Source of the DNA: an uncultured bacterium | GTDB taxonomy: Bacteria; Bacteroidota; Bacteroidia; Bacteroidales; Bacteroidaceae | Length of the DNA: 64,000 nucleotides | NCBI GenBank assembly: GCA_905216095.1 | Contig: CAJMSQ010000002.1 | Span: 60,425-124,424 of the forward strand | Reading direction: 5' to 3' | Shown: in pieces, positions 54,044-63,814 of the stretch | Layout of the letters: each line of letters opens with the position of its first letter | Position numbering within the stretch: position 1 is the stretch's first letter | Program-made: the position numbers and the translations under genes | The notes under the pieces: generated by a model | The model's input: only the letters and a program-made list of their open reading frames with translations | Database searches by the model: none | What the model was told of the DNA's origin: nothing

Positions 54044-55060
54044 TCAAAGGACAGTCACCCATCCGTGTACGTCCGGCTCGATGCCGTACTGGATGTTGCG
54101 CAATTTGTTGTAGAGTTGCGTCGAGACAGGTCCGGGCTTTCCGTCCTTGGATATGACGTAGCTCGTATTGTTCTCCATGTCGTCGATGCGTGCAATCGGG
54201 CTGATGACGGCTGCCGTGCCGCAGGCTCCCGCTTCCTCGAATGTGGCCAGTTCCTCCTCGGGAATCTGCCGGCACTCCACGGTCAGTCCGATGTCCTCGG
54301 CCAGTTGTTGCAGGCTCCGGTTGGTGATGGAGGGCAGGATGGAAGTGGACTTCGGCGTGATATATTTGCCGTCCTTGATGCCAAAAAAGTTGGCCGCTCC
54401 GCATTCGTCGATGTATTTCTTCTCTTTTGCGTCCAGATAGAACTCACATGAGTATCCGGCGTCGTGGGCCATCTTGTTGGCGCGCAGGCTGGCGGCATAG
54501 TTTCCGCCGACCTTGTAGATGCCTGTGCCAAGCGGGGCTGCGCGGTCGTACTCGCGGATGATGACGTAATTGTTTGTGCTGAAACCGCCCTTGAAGTACG
54601 GGCCGACGGGGGTTACGAATATCATGAACAGGTATTCGTCGGCGGGATGGACGCCTACCTGTGCTCCCGTTCCGATGAGCAGCGGACGTATGTAGAGCGC
54701 GGCGCCGCTCTCGTAGGGCGGGATGAAGCGGCTGTTGAGCGTGACCGCCTTTTCGACCATCTCGCAGAACTTCTCGGTGGGCAGTTCGGGCATGAGGATG
54801 CCGCGGCATGTGGACTGCAGCCGCTCGGCATTGTCCTTCATGCGGAATATGCGTACATGTCCGTCGGGGCAGCGGAAGGCCTTGAGGCCCTCGAAGGCTT
54901 CCTGTCCGTAGTGGAGGCAGGTTGCGGCCATGTGTATGTTGATGGTGTCGGACGAACTGACTTCTATTTCGCCCCAGTTGCCGTTACGGTAGTAGCAGCG
55001 TACGTTGTAGTCGGTGGGCATGTACCCGAAAGATAAGTTGCCCCAGTCAATATTTTCCAT
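54044..55060 (-). CDS. ilvE: Branched-chain amino-acid aminotransferase
   Basis: 338 residues from the ATG at 55060, class-IV PLP enzyme. The cofactor Lys is in GIYKVGGNYAASL; substrate motifs are ATCLHYGQEAFEGLKAFR and ECGAANFFGI. It makes Leu, Ile and Val from their 2-oxo acids with glutamate, the final step of the pathway whose leucine branch lies at 37-43 kb. It has its own -7 box (55102-55109). Confidence 0.96.
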   Translation of the reverse strand: MENIDWGNLSFGYMPTDYNVRCYYRNGNWGEIEVSSSDTINIHMAATCLHYGQEAFEGLKAFRCPDGHVRIFRMKDNAERLQSTCRGILMPELPTEKFCEMVEKAVTLNSRFIPPYESGAALYIRPLLIGTGAQVGVHPADEYLFMIFVTPVGPYFKGGFSTNNYVIIREYDRAAPLGTGIYKVGGNYAASLRANKMAHDAGYSCEFYLDAKEKKYIDECGAANFFGIKDGKYITPKSTSILPSITNRSLQQLAEDIGLTVECRQIPEEELATFEEAGACGTAAVISPIARIDDMENNTSYVISKDGKPGPVSTQLYNKLRNIQYGIEPDVHGWVTVL

Positions 55061-55101
55061 TGTTCCGAGAAAAATGATAACTAATACTTGAGAAAACTCC
55101 G

Positions 55102-55109
55102 CAAATATA
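55102..55109 (-). promoter_or_regulatory. -7 box of the ilvE promoter
   Basis: TATATTTG on the minus strand, 42 bases before the ATG. The leader has no visible riboswitch. Confidence 0.5.
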
Positions 55110-55271
55110 CTCATTTAATATGAGACGGATAGTTTTTCTTTCCAAATTGTCGCTTTTTGTCGTTCAAAAGAGTGATTTTCTGTTTCGCGGAAAGGGCGTG
55201 TGCGCTCCGGCCGGGCGGAACGGCGGCCCCGCCGGCGGGACAGGTCTCGGCCGATGGTAGCCGGCGTGCGA

Positions 55272-56639
55272 TTAATCCAGGTATTTCATAATGCCTCCGC
55301 TGAGCTGGCGCAACGAAATCTCGCATAGTTTCGTGTTGTACTCGGCCACAAGGATGCGCTCCTCGGCATCGAGCAGACTTTTCTGCGCCTCGCGCATTTC
55401 AATACCTGACAAATCGCCCAGCAGATAACGCTCGCGGGCGATAAAATGGTTTTCCTGTGCCGTAACGAGGTTTTGCCGCTCGAGAGCCAGCAGGCGAAGA
55501 TTGTTGCGATAGGCCTGCCACAGGTCGGAAAGGTCGGCGTGAAGCGCCAGTTCGACATCACGCTGTGCCAGTTCGGCATTCTCGATGGCGATGCGGGCGT
55601 TCCGTTGCTCGCGGCGGCGGTTCCCGTCGAAGAGTTTGAAGCCCACGGTCACGCCGAAGTCGGCCCCGTACGTCTGCCTGTGCGCAGTGGCCCCCGTTCC
55701 GTACATGTTGCGTGAATAACCATAGCCGGCATTCAGTCTGACATAGGGATAGTCGCGGCTCCGTATGCTGTTGAGGTCCAGTTCGGCCAGGGTTTTGTCT
55801 TGCGCCGCTCGGATGAGTTGCGCGTTGTTGCGCAGGGTGGATTGCCAAAGACTGTCGAAGGCGAGCGCGTCATCCACCTCGATGGCCGAATCACGCACCA
55901 TGATGCGGTGGTACGGGGTCTTTTCGGCCATCAGCTCATTGAGTCGTATGCGCGATGAGGCCAACAGTTCGCGCTGTTTGAGGCTTTGTGCGCTGTCTGC
56001 GTTGAAATCGACCTGCGCTTGTTGCAGATCGAGCCGCGAATTGCTGCCGATGATGTAGCGTTCCTGTACGATGCGCAGGCGTTCACGCGACAGGGCTACG
56101 GCGTAACGCAGGTTGCGCATACGTATGCGCTGTTGTACGAAATTGTAGTATTCGGAAACGAGGTCGGCCATGTAGTCCTCGATGGCGATACGGGTTTGTG
56201 TGGCGCTCTGTCTCTTCAGCTCCTGCAGGCGTTTGTAGTTGGTCTGAATCTTGAAACCGTCGAAGATGGTCCATTCCGCATTGATGCCGGCCGAAAGATT
56301 GTGGTCGATGACATTACGGTCGTGTGAGGTGACGGCAGGCGTACCCTGCGTTTTCGTATCGCGGTTTTCGATGCTTCCGCCATAGCCGGCCGACAGATTG
56401 ACCGTAGGCAGGTAGCCCGCATTCGCCCGTGTGGCGTTATTGGCCGCCATCTGCTCTTCATTGCGTACGATGCGCAGCGAATAATTGTTGCGCAGACCTT
56501 TCTCCAGACAGGCGCGCAGCGAAGTGGCCGGGCAGACGGTCGTGCTGTCATCTGATGTATGGACGTCCGGACGGGCTTGTGCGGCCGCGCAGGCCGGCAG
56601 TATCCAGGACAAGGCTATGAGGATGATGTTTCTTTTCAT
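55272..56639 (-). CDS. TolC-family outer-membrane efflux protein
   Basis: 455 residues. Signal peptide ends ACAAAQA. Two internally similar halves, each of coiled-coil helices and short barrel strands (for example LRACLEKGLRNNYSLRIVRN and LWQSTLRNNAQLIRAAQDK), the hallmark of TolC. Forms a trimeric channel for the RND pump encoded 12 bases upstream. Last gene of the efflux operon. Confidence 0.93.
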   Translation of the reverse strand: MKRNIILIALSWILPACAAAQARPDVHTSDDSTTVCPATSLRACLEKGLRNNYSLRIVRNEEQMAANNATRANAGYLPTVNLSAGYGGSIENRDTKTQGTPAVTSHDRNVIDHNLSAGINAEWTIFDGFKIQTNYKRLQELKRQSATQTRIAIEDYMADLVSEYYNFVQQRIRMRNLRYAVALSRERLRIVQERYIIGSNSRLDLQQAQVDFNADSAQSLKQRELLASSRIRLNELMAEKTPYHRIMVRDSAIEVDDALAFDSLWQSTLRNNAQLIRAAQDKTLAELDLNSIRSRDYPYVRLNAGYGYSRNMYGTGATAHRQTYGADFGVTVGFKLFDGNRRREQRNARIAIENAELAQRDVELALHADLSDLWQAYRNNLRLLALERQNLVTAQENHFIARERYLLGDLSGIEMREAQKSLLDAEERILVAEYNTKLCEISLRQLSGGIMKYLD

Positions 56640-56651
56640 GACAAGAATGGA

Positions 56652-59600
56652 CTAAACGTTGTGGTTCGACATGCCGTGTGCCTGTTCCCCGCCGTCAGGC
56701 TGCTTGCGCGATAGCGGGGTGGAAACATAGGCGTAGATGGCAGGGACGATGTACATGGTGAGCAGGGTGGAAAATAACATTCCGCCTACGACCGCGGTTC
56801 CCATCGCTATGCGTCCGTTACATCCCTCGCCGGTTGCGAACATGAGAGGCAGCAGACCGAGTATGGTGGAAGTACTGGTCATGAGGATAGGCCGCAGACG
56901 CTGTGCCGCGGCTGTACGGATGGCGGTTAGCTTGTCCTCGCCGGCCTGTTGCCGCTGGTTGGCAAATTCGACGATAAGTATGCCGTTCTTGGCTACAAGC
57001 CCGATGAGCATGATGATGCCTATCTGACTGAAGATGTTCATGGTCTGTCCGCCGACGAACATGAAGATAAGTGCGCCGGAGATGGCCAAAGGCACGGTCA
57101 GCATGATGATGAACGGGTCCTTGAAACTCTCAAACTGTGCGGCAAGTATCAGGTAGATGAGCAGAAGAGCCAGCCCGAAAGCGAAATACAGGCTTGACGA
57201 ACTCTCACGAAACTCTTTCGAGTCACCGGCAAGGGCTGTGCGGAAAGTGTCGTCGAGGGTCTCTTTCGCAATCCGGTCCATCTCGTCAAGTCCCTGCCCG
57301 ATGGTTTTGCCCGGAGCCAGGCCTGCCGACACCGTGGCCGACACAAAGCGGTTGTAACGATAGAGCTTGGGCGGCGCTATGTTCTCTTCAAGTGTCACCA
57401 GGTTCTCCATCTGTATCATCTTTCCGTCGCTTCCGCGCATGTAGATGGCTTTCAGATTGTTCGGGTCATTACGCTGCTGTCGGTTTATCTCGCCGACAAT
57501 TTCGTACTGTTTGCCGTTCATGTACAGGTAGCCCAGTCTTTGTCCGCTCAGACCGTACTGCAAGGTCTGCGCTATGTCGCGTGTGCTGACGCCCATGAGG
57601 TTGGCCTTTTCACGATTGACGCTGAGTCGCAGTTCCGGGGTGGAGAATTTCAGGTCCACATCCGCCATTTGGAATGTCGGATTGTCCTGTACCTTTGCCA
57701 TGAACTTGGGCAAGACTTCCTGCAGCTTGTCGATACTTGCGGCTTGCAGTACATATTGCACCGGCATTGCGCCGCGCCGGCCGCCGAAAGAGCTTTGCTG
57801 GCGGACGAATGCCCGTGCGTCGGTCTTGCTTTTCACGGCTTTCGACAACCGTTCGGCCACGTCCATCTGCGTATAATCGCGCTCGGCAATGTCCTTGAGC
57901 GTTATCTGGATGTTACCCGTATTGCTGCTGACGCGGGCTGTGATGAAGGAGGCATCGGGCAGGATGGAGTCGGCCATACGATTGATGTCTTCCGTATAGT
58001 CGCGCATGTATTCGTAAGTGACTCCCTCGGGGCCGGACGTGCGTATCGTGATGCTCGAACGGTCCTCCATGGGCGCCATTTCCGACGGTATGGAAGTCCA
58101 TATCAGCACGACAATAAGTACGGCTGCCGGCATGATGACGAGCGCCATCCACTTGCGGCGGAGAAATGCCGTGAGGCTACGCTCGTAGAAGCGGTTCAAA
58201 CCGATGAAGAAAGGTTCGGTCTTGCGGTAGAAGAAGCTTTGCCGCTCGCGCTTCACCAGGAGTTTGGTGGCCAGCATGGGCGTAAAGGTGAGCGCGGCCA
58301 GGGAAGAGATGATGACAGACCCGGCCACCACAAAACTGAATTCGCGGAACAGGCGTCCGGTCGTACCTTCCATAAACACTATCGGGAAGAAAACGGCGAC
58401 CAGCGTGATGGTGGTGGAGATTACCGCAAAGAAAATTTCCTTTGCCCCCTCGATGCCTGCCTCGAAAGGCTTCATTCCGCGCTCTATGCGTATGTAGATG
58501 TTTTCTGTCATGACGATGGCGTCGTCCACCACAAGCCCGACGGCAAGCACAACGGCCAACATCGAAAGTACGTTTATGGTAAAGCCGCATACATACATGA
58601 TGAAGAATGCGCCGATGAGCGAAACGGGAATGACGATGCAGGGAATGAGCGTTACGCGCCAGTCGCGCAGGAACAGGAATATGATGATGATGACCAACAG
58701 GAAGGCTTCGTAAACGGTGGTCTTCACTTCGTTGATGGAGGCGCGGATGAAGCGGGTGTTGTCAAAGCCGTAGTCGTACTTCACATCCTCGGGAAGGTCC
58801 TTCTTCATCTGTTCCATGCGTTCGCGGACGGCATCAGCGATGTTGATATGGTTGGCTCCGGGCTGCGGAACGACGGCCACGCCGACCATAGGCACGCCGT
58901 TCATTTTCATATAACTCTTCAAGTCGCGTGCGGACAGTTCGGCGCGGCCTATATCGCTGAAGCGGATGACACGGCCGCCGTTTTCCTTCACCACAAGATT
59001 GTTGAATTCTTCCGTAGTGTGCATCTGTCCCATCGTACGTATGGTCAGTTCGGTCGTATTGCCCTCGATCGAGCCTGAAGGCAGCTCCACGTTTTCCTTG
59101 TCCAGCGCGTTCTTGACGTCCATCGGGGTGATGCCGTAGCCTGCCATCTTGGTCGGGTCCAGCCACAAGCGCATGCAGTAACGCTTCTCTCCCCATATCA
59201 TGACGCTGCTCACCTCGGGAATGGTCTGCAACTGCTCCTTGACGGTGAGATCGGCTATTTCGCTCAGTTCCAGAAGCGACCTTTTGTCACTTTGCACCGC
59301 AACCATCATGATGGGCATGGCATCCGCGTCGGCCTTGGCCACGGTCGGAGGGTCGCAGTCGCGGGGCAGATTGCGTTGGGCGCGCGAGACTTTGTCGCGT
59401 ACATCGTTGGCCGCCGTTTCCAGGTCTACGGAAAGTTCGAATTCGACGGTAATCCGGCTTTGTCCCTGCTGGCTTACGCTGGTGAGCGAGCGTATGCCGG
59501 GGATGCCGTTGATGTTCTGCTCGAGCGGTTCGGTAATCTGGCTTTCGATGACATCGGCATTGGCGCCCGGATAAGAGCAGGTGACGGAAATTATAGGGTT

Positions 59601-59723
59601 ATCGACAGAAGGATATTCGCGCACACCGAGGCTCAGATAGCCGATGGCGCCGAACAACAGTATGACCAGTGTGAGGACTGTGGCCAAAACGGGACGGCGT
59701 ATGCTTAGTTCGGATATATTCAT
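56652..59723 (-). CDS. RND efflux transporter permease (HAE1/AcrB type)
   Basis: 1023 residues from the ATG at 59723. Twelve predicted helices in two repeats, with two large periplasmic loops. Signatures: RRPVLATVLTLVILLFGAIG (TM1), the proton-relay Asp pair in the TM4 segment VLAVGLVVDDAIVMTENIY, and the helix that carries the repeat-2 motif GIIMLIGLVAKNGILIVEF. It captures substrates from the periplasm or membrane and drives them out with the proton gradient. Middle gene of the MFP-RND-TolC operon. Confidence 0.95.
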   Translation of the reverse strand: MNISELSIRRPVLATVLTLVILLFGAIGYLSLGVREYPSVDNPIISVTCSYPGANADVIESQITEPLEQNINGIPGIRSLTSVSQQGQSRITVEFELSVDLETAANDVRDKVSRAQRNLPRDCDPPTVAKADADAMPIMMVAVQSDKRSLLELSEIADLTVKEQLQTIPEVSSVMIWGEKRYCMRLWLDPTKMAGYGITPMDVKNALDKENVELPSGSIEGNTTELTIRTMGQMHTTEEFNNLVVKENGGRVIRFSDIGRAELSARDLKSYMKMNGVPMVGVAVVPQPGANHINIADAVRERMEQMKKDLPEDVKYDYGFDNTRFIRASINEVKTTVYEAFLLVIIIIFLFLRDWRVTLIPCIVIPVSLIGAFFIMYVCGFTINVLSMLAVVLAVGLVVDDAIVMTENIYIRIERGMKPFEAGIEGAKEIFFAVISTTITLVAVFFPIVFMEGTTGRLFREFSFVVAGSVIISSLAALTFTPMLATKLLVKRERQSFFYRKTEPFFIGLNRFYERSLTAFLRRKWMALVIMPAAVLIVVLIWTSIPSEMAPMEDRSSITIRTSGPEGVTYEYMRDYTEDINRMADSILPDASFITARVSSNTGNIQITLKDIAERDYTQMDVAERLSKAVKSKTDARAFVRQQSSFGGRRGAMPVQYVLQAASIDKLQEVLPKFMAKVQDNPTFQMADVDLKFSTPELRLSVNREKANLMGVSTRDIAQTLQYGLSGQRLGYLYMNGKQYEIVGEINRQQRNDPNNLKAIYMRGSDGKMIQMENLVTLEENIAPPKLYRYNRFVSATVSAGLAPGKTIGQGLDEMDRIAKETLDDTFRTALAGDSKEFRESSSSLYFAFGLALLLIYLILAAQFESFKDPFIIMLTVPLAISGALIFMFVGGQTMNIFSQIGIIMLIGLVAKNGILIVEFANQRQQAGEDKLTAIRTAAAQRLRPILMTSTSTILGLLPLMFATGEGCNGRIAMGTAVVGGMLFSTLLTMYIVPAIYAYVSTPLSRKQPDGGEQAHGMSNHNV

Positions 59724-59859
59724 ACAGGCTGTTATTATATCGGTTGAGGAAAAGAAGAAGGGCACGGGCGGACGCTTCTCCGGAAAAGCATCGGGGGCAG
59801 ACGTGCCGGCCGGCTGCTTATGGCGGATGCCGCGGAATGTTCCGCCGGTCGGCTGCCCG

Positions 59860-60927
59860 TTACTTCTGTATGCTGACCTGCTGTCCCGTGCGCAGCTGCA
59901 TCGTGCCGCTTGTGATAACGGTATCGCCGGCCTGGATGCCTTTCAGCACCTGTACCAGTGCATCCGTGCGCAGGCCTTTCTTGATTTCGACTGGCCGGGC
60001 AGTGCCATTCTTATAAAGGAATACCTTGTCCACGCCCATTTCCGAGACGATGGCTTCGGTGGGTACGGCCAGGGCGTCGGCAAACTCGCGGGTGGTGAGG
60101 CTGACGCTGACGTAGCGTCCTGGGACGAGGCGTCCGTCGGCATTGTCATAACGGGCGCGCACCGTATAGGTACGTGTGTCGGCATCGACACCGGCATCGG
60201 AGGCATAGACACGTGCGGAGCGGGGCGTCAGGTCGCCCTCGGCGGTGAATGTCAGCGGCGTGCCTGCCGGCAGATGTCCGGCATAGCGTTCGGGAATGCT
60301 GAATTCGATTTTCAGGGGTGTCGTCTTGGCAAGCGTGGCAATGGGGGTGGCGGTGGTCACGTAGGCACCCAGGCTGACCTGCCGCAGACCTACGATGCCG
60401 CTGAACGGCGCCCGCAGTTCCGTCTGCGCTATCTGCGCCTTCACCATGTCCATTTCGGCGCGCAAAGCCGAGAGGTTGGCTTCGGCCTCCTGGAAGGCCT
60501 CCTTGCTGACCGCCTCCTTGTCGAGCAAAGCCTTGGCACGGAAAACGCGGTCCTGCGTCAGTTTGAGCTGTGCCGCCAGTTTGCGCAGTTGTGCCTGCAG
60601 GGGGGCGTCGTTGATTTTGGCCAACAGTTGTCCCTGTGCCACGTGCGCACCTTCCTTGAAGTGGATGGCGGTGATTTTTCCCGCGGTCTCGAAGGTCAGA
60701 TTGACCTCTTCGTCGGGAATCAGGCTGCCGCTGACGTGTATTCCGTCCGTCAAAGGCTGCTGTTTCACTACGACAACTCTCACATTGAGGGGCTTTTTCT
60801 TGTCTCCCTTCTTGTCGGCGGCCTCTTTCAGGTCGCTGTTTTCGCGGGGAACGAACGTACGGATGCCCAAAGCCGTGAGGCCGACGGCTATCGTACCGAT
60901 GATGCCCCATTTCGCATATTTGTTCAT
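59860..60927 (-). CDS. RND periplasmic adaptor (membrane fusion protein)
   Basis: 355 residues from the ATG at 60927. A single N-terminal anchor (WGIIGTIAVGLTALGI), then barrel, lipoyl and alpha-hairpin domains (FETAGKITAIHFKEGAHVAQ lipoyl half; helix about 105-155; TELRAPFSGIVG second lipoyl half) and a C-terminal membrane-proximal domain. It joins the RND pump to TolC. First gene of the operon; 136 bases separate it from the permease gene. No TetR-type regulator is adjacent. Confidence 0.94.
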   Translation of the reverse strand: MNKYAKWGIIGTIAVGLTALGIRTFVPRENSDLKEAADKKGDKKKPLNVRVVVVKQQPLTDGIHVSGSLIPDEEVNLTFETAGKITAIHFKEGAHVAQGQLLAKINDAPLQAQLRKLAAQLKLTQDRVFRAKALLDKEAVSKEAFQEAEANLSALRAEMDMVKAQIAQTELRAPFSGIVGLRQVSLGAYVTTATPIATLAKTTPLKIEFSIPERYAGHLPAGTPLTFTAEGDLTPRSARVYASDAGVDADTRTYTVRARYDNADGRLVPGRYVSVSLTTREFADALAVPTEAIVSEMGVDKVFLYKNGTARPVEIKKGLRTDALVQVLKGIQAGDTVITSGTMQLRTGQQVSIQK

Positions 60928-60981
60928 TGCTAAAAAATGGAAAACACGTTTTTCAAGTATGGTTCTTAATTGTAAGTGCCA

Positions 60982-60989
60982 CAAAAGTA
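60982..60989 (-). promoter_or_regulatory. -7 box of the efflux operon promoter
   Basis: TACTTTTG on the minus strand, 55 bases before the MFP ATG. It reads MFP, RND and TolC in sequence. Confidence 0.5.
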
Positions 60990-61083
60990 CGAATTATTTT
61001 TCATTCGGTCGTCCTCGGATGGCGGCCGGATGGTCTTTTCCGGCAGTTTACCGTCCGTGGGCGGGGGACGGGCAGAAACGCGG

Positions 61084-61111
61084 CCGGCCGCACGAAGACT
61101 CGTGCGGCCGG
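61084..61111 (-). terminator. Hairpin after the TPR gene
   Basis: A 12-bp perfect GC-rich stem (61084-61095 with 61100-61111) with a 4-nt loop AGAC. It is 41 bases past the stop of the TPR gene; the T run that follows on the minus strand is short. Confidence 0.65.
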
Positions 61112-61152
61112 TCGGTTATCTCATCCTTGGGTCGCGCATGGCGACCGGGGAG

Positions 61153-62619
61153 TTATTTGTTCTCGCTCTTCAGGTAGCTGTCAATTTGCTTGGCAAAGGC
61201 GTTCTCGGCGTCAATGGCCAGGATGCCGTCGCAGTAAACGCGCGCCTCGTCCAGCAGGTCCTTCTGCACGGCATAGAAAGCCAAGTAGCGGAGAGCCTGC
61301 AATTTTGCGCTGTCAATGCCTTCCTTGTCCTTCATGATTTTGTAGGCTTCGTCATAATAGGCCTTTACCTTGTCTTCCGGCTTCGTACCGTCGGTGATGT
61401 TGATGGCGGCACGCATCAGCAGGGCCTGATAGGCATCGGGCTTGCGTTCCAGGATTTGTGCGAACAGGGCATCGCCTTCGGAAACGTACTTGGCCTTCTC
61501 CTCGGCAGAGATTCCCGCCTGCTGACTGGCCGACAGATACTGCTGACCCAAGCCGAAGATGTCGGTAAGTTCCACTTTGTCGCCCAGTTTCTCGAGGTAC
61601 AGTTTGTAGGTGGAGAGGCCTTTGTCCGTCTCCTTGTTCTGACGGTAGAGCGTAGCCAGCTCCTTGTAGCCCGAGAGTTTGGTGGAGTCGGTCTTGAGTG
61701 CCTGCTCGAAATAGCCGATGGCGGCAGGCAGGTCGCCCAGTTCCTTCATGAGGTTGCCGGCATAGGCATAGTCCAGATAGAGGTAGAGGCTGTCGGCGTA
61801 CTGCTTCTCCGAAATGTATGTGACAGCCTGCTTGGCCACGTCAAGCTCGTAGTTCTCGACGGCGCAGAAGAGTTTCATGCGCTTGAACACCATGTCGTTC
61901 GGGTCGAGCTGCTCGAAATCGTTCACCAGCTGTCCGGCTTCCATGAACTTCTGCGTGGCATAGAGCGACTGCAGGTAGTTTTCGGCGGCGCGTACGTCGC
62001 GTTCCTCTTTCGGTACGTTGGCAAAGTATCCCTTGTAATGGTTCACGGCATCCTTGAACTCATTCATGTTGTAATAGATGTCGCCCAAGTCTTTCGAAGA
62101 AGCGTAGTCGTTGGGGTCGATGCGCTTGATTTTCTCCAGCATCTCGATGGCTACGTGCGGGTTGATGTTCTTGTAGACAAAAGCGTTGCGCTTCAGGGCG
62201 GGCACATTCATGGAGTCGAGCGCCAGTACCTCGTCGAATTTCTGGCCGGCTGCGCCATAGTCCTTGAAGAACATGCACACGGCGCCGTTGAACATCAGGC
62301 CGGGGATGTAGTCCGGGGCAATTTCGTACAGCTGCTTGGCGCACAACTTTGCGCCACCGGGGTTGTTGTTGTCCAGGAAAAGCTGTCCCACACCCAAAAG
62401 TTCCTCTTTCTTGTTCTTAATCTTTCTTACCAGCTTTGTGAATACCTTGTTGGCTTCGTCAGGGTCGGAAAACTGAAGGTCGATTACCTGCTGGGCCAAT
62501 GCGGAATACTCCTCGCCGATGGGAGGTACGTCATAACCGTTTTGTGCTTTCAGGCTGCCCTCGCCGATGAGCATACATGCCGCGAGAAACATCGTACGAA
62601 ATAAGTTTTTCTTCATCAT
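61153..62619 (-). CDS. Exported tetratricopeptide-repeat protein
   Basis: 488 residues. The N-terminal signal is MLIGEGSLKAQ-type, cleaved near KAQ. The rest is a run of about nine TPR-like helix pairs (for example VPALKRNAFVYKNINPH, AIGYFEQALKTDSTKLSGYK, DAYQALLMRAAINI). It has no enzymatic domain and probably acts as a periplasmic scaffold. The start could be the first or second Met. Own promoter at 62693-62700. Confidence 0.85.
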   Translation of the reverse strand: MMKKNLFRTMFLAACMLIGEGSLKAQNGYDVPPIGEEYSALAQQVIDLQFSDPDEANKVFTKLVRKIKNKKEELLGVGQLFLDNNNPGGAKLCAKQLYEIAPDYIPGLMFNGAVCMFFKDYGAAGQKFDEVLALDSMNVPALKRNAFVYKNINPHVAIEMLEKIKRIDPNDYASSKDLGDIYYNMNEFKDAVNHYKGYFANVPKEERDVRAAENYLQSLYATQKFMEAGQLVNDFEQLDPNDMVFKRMKLFCAVENYELDVAKQAVTYISEKQYADSLYLYLDYAYAGNLMKELGDLPAAIGYFEQALKTDSTKLSGYKELATLYRQNKETDKGLSTYKLYLEKLGDKVELTDIFGLGQQYLSASQQAGISAEEKAKYVSEGDALFAQILERKPDAYQALLMRAAINITDGTKPEDKVKAYYDEAYKIMKDKEGIDSAKLQALRYLAFYAVQKDLLDEARVYCDGILAIDAENAFAKQIDSYLKSENK

Positions 62620-62692
62620 TATTGTTGAATTGTTGTATTATTAGCGGATGGAATGTCTCCGGTTTTCTTATGACGCGGAAACGAAAACTCTG

Positions 62693-62700
62693 CAAAAATA
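62693..62700 (-). promoter_or_regulatory. -7 box of the TPR gene promoter
   Basis: TATTTTTG on the minus strand, 74 bases before the ATG; the -33 element is not clear. Confidence 0.5.
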
Positions 62701-62904
62701 GTCATAAATCCGCATATAACCATATATAAGTGTCACTTTTTGTCTTATTCACATTTATAATGGAAAGAAAAGGTCTGCTCTCCTGTGCGCCGCTTTTTAT
62801 TATATGTTCGTGCGTGTGCGCGTGAGGCCGTATGCGGCCGGCGGGCGCAGGGCCGATGCCGGGGAATCCGCGGAGGCGGGATGCGGGGTGGGGATGGCGG
62901 CGTT

Positions 62905-63243
62905 TTAGTGCCCGGGCATGTGGCATGACGCCCATCGGACCAGTTCTTCCAGTATGGGAACCAGGCTTTTGCCTTTCTCCGTGATGGTGTATTCCGTCCT
63001 GGGCGGCACTTCGGCGTACAGATGGCGGCATACAAGGCCGTCGGCGGTGAGCGTCTTCAGGGTGGAACTCAGCATCTTCGGGGAAATGTCCGGCAGGATG
63101 CGGGTCAGTTCGTTGAAGCGGACTTGTCCGCCCTCGTTCAACACGAGCAAAATCAGAATGCCCCATTTGCTGCTGAAGTGGGAAATGACGTTGCGGACGG
63201 GACACGCGGCGACATTCGAATATTTTTCTATGATTTTTTTCAT
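62905..63243 (-). CDS. HxlR-family (MarR-like winged helix) regulator
   Basis: 112 residues from the ATG at 63243. The HxlR signature is present: a conserved Cys near the N-terminus (AACPVRNVI), then the winged helix (SSKWGILILLVLNEGGQVRFN, ELTRILPDISPKMLSSTLK, PPRTEYTITEKGKSL). These proteins often sense electrophiles or oxidants through that Cys and regulate a divergent neighbour. Here the divergent gene is a cupin, and an ACTCCGGAGT palindrome sits between them. Confidence 0.93.
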   Translation of the reverse strand: MKKIIEKYSNVAACPVRNVISHFSSKWGILILLVLNEGGQVRFNELTRILPDISPKMLSSTLKTLTADGLVCRHLYAEVPPRTEYTITEKGKSLVPILEELVRWASCHMPGH

Positions 63244-63264
63244 TTTTCTTCTGTTGATTTTCAG

Positions 63265-63285
63265 CAAAAGTAACTCCGGAGTAAC
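63265..63285. promoter_or_regulatory. Candidate operator overlapping the HxlR promoter
   Basis: The palindrome GTAACTCCGGAGTAAC (63270-63285, perfect over the central 10 bp) abuts and partly overlaps the minus-strand -7 box TACTTTTG (63265-63272) of the HxlR gene. Autoregulation is inferred. Confidence 0.5.
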
Positions 63286-63307
63286 CTGGGCACTTTTCTG
63301 TAACCTC

Positions 63308-63338
63308 TTGTCTGTCAAACCGGAACTTCTTACCTTTG
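63308..63338 (+). promoter_or_regulatory. Promoter of the cupin gene
   Basis: TTG at 63308-63310, 20 bases, TACCTTTG at 63331-63338; the ATG is 69 bases downstream. The candidate operator lies about 25 bases upstream of the -33 element. Confidence 0.65.
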
Positions 63339-63406
63339 CCGCAGAAAGAGACAGGGGGTTGTCCCCGCAAAGGTAAATAATAATCATTCAAAACACCAAG
63401 AAAATC

Positions 63407-63814
63407 ATGAGCGAAATTAAAAAAATGGAATGTGGCGCGGCTTTTGCGCACGCCACCGTCGGAGAACTGAAGGATTTCTGCGGAAAAGTATTCACCCGTG
63501 ATGTCATCGGCTCCACTTCCTGCGAATTTTCTTTCGGTACTCTCGGGGCGGGACTGTCTGTGCCGTTTTTCCATTCGCACAAGGAGAACGAAGAGCATTA
63601 CATCGTGCTGTCCGGCAAGGGCTTGTTCCAGGTGGACGACACGGTATTTCCCATTCAGAGCGGCTCGGTTGTGCGTGTGGCCACCGGTGCAAGCCGTAAC
63701 CTGAAGAATACGGGCGAGGGAGACATGACCTACATTTGCATTCAGGCGCGCGAGGGCAGTCTGTCGCATTGTACGGCCGATGATGCGGAAATAACGGAGC
63801 AGAAGGGAATGTGA
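63407..63814 (+). CDS. Small single-domain cupin protein
   Basis: 135 residues, one beta-barrel cupin domain. Metal ligands of cupin motif 1 are in FFHSHKENEEHYIVLSGKG (His, His, Glu, His); motif 2 is less clear. Such stand-alone cupins bind small molecules or act as isomerases or dioxygenases; no activity can be assigned. It is divergent from the HxlR gene and probably controlled by it. Confidence 0.88.
   Translation: MSEIKKMECGAAFAHATVGELKDFCGKVFTRDVIGSTSCEFSFGTLGAGLSVPFFHSHKENEEHYIVLSGKGLFQVDDTVFPIQSGSVVRVATGASRNLKNTGEGDMTYICIQAREGSLSHCTADDAEITEQKGM

Noticed and set aside
1017..59078. Very long antisense reading frames (for example at 1017-2285 minus, 4617-6167 minus, 13533-14849 plus, 16152-17738 plus, 33382-35904 plus, 36348-38018 plus, 41074-42699 plus, 57540-59078 plus)
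   Set aside because: Each lies exactly opposite a gene with clear domains, has no domain of its own, and is a common by-product of GC-rich codon use.
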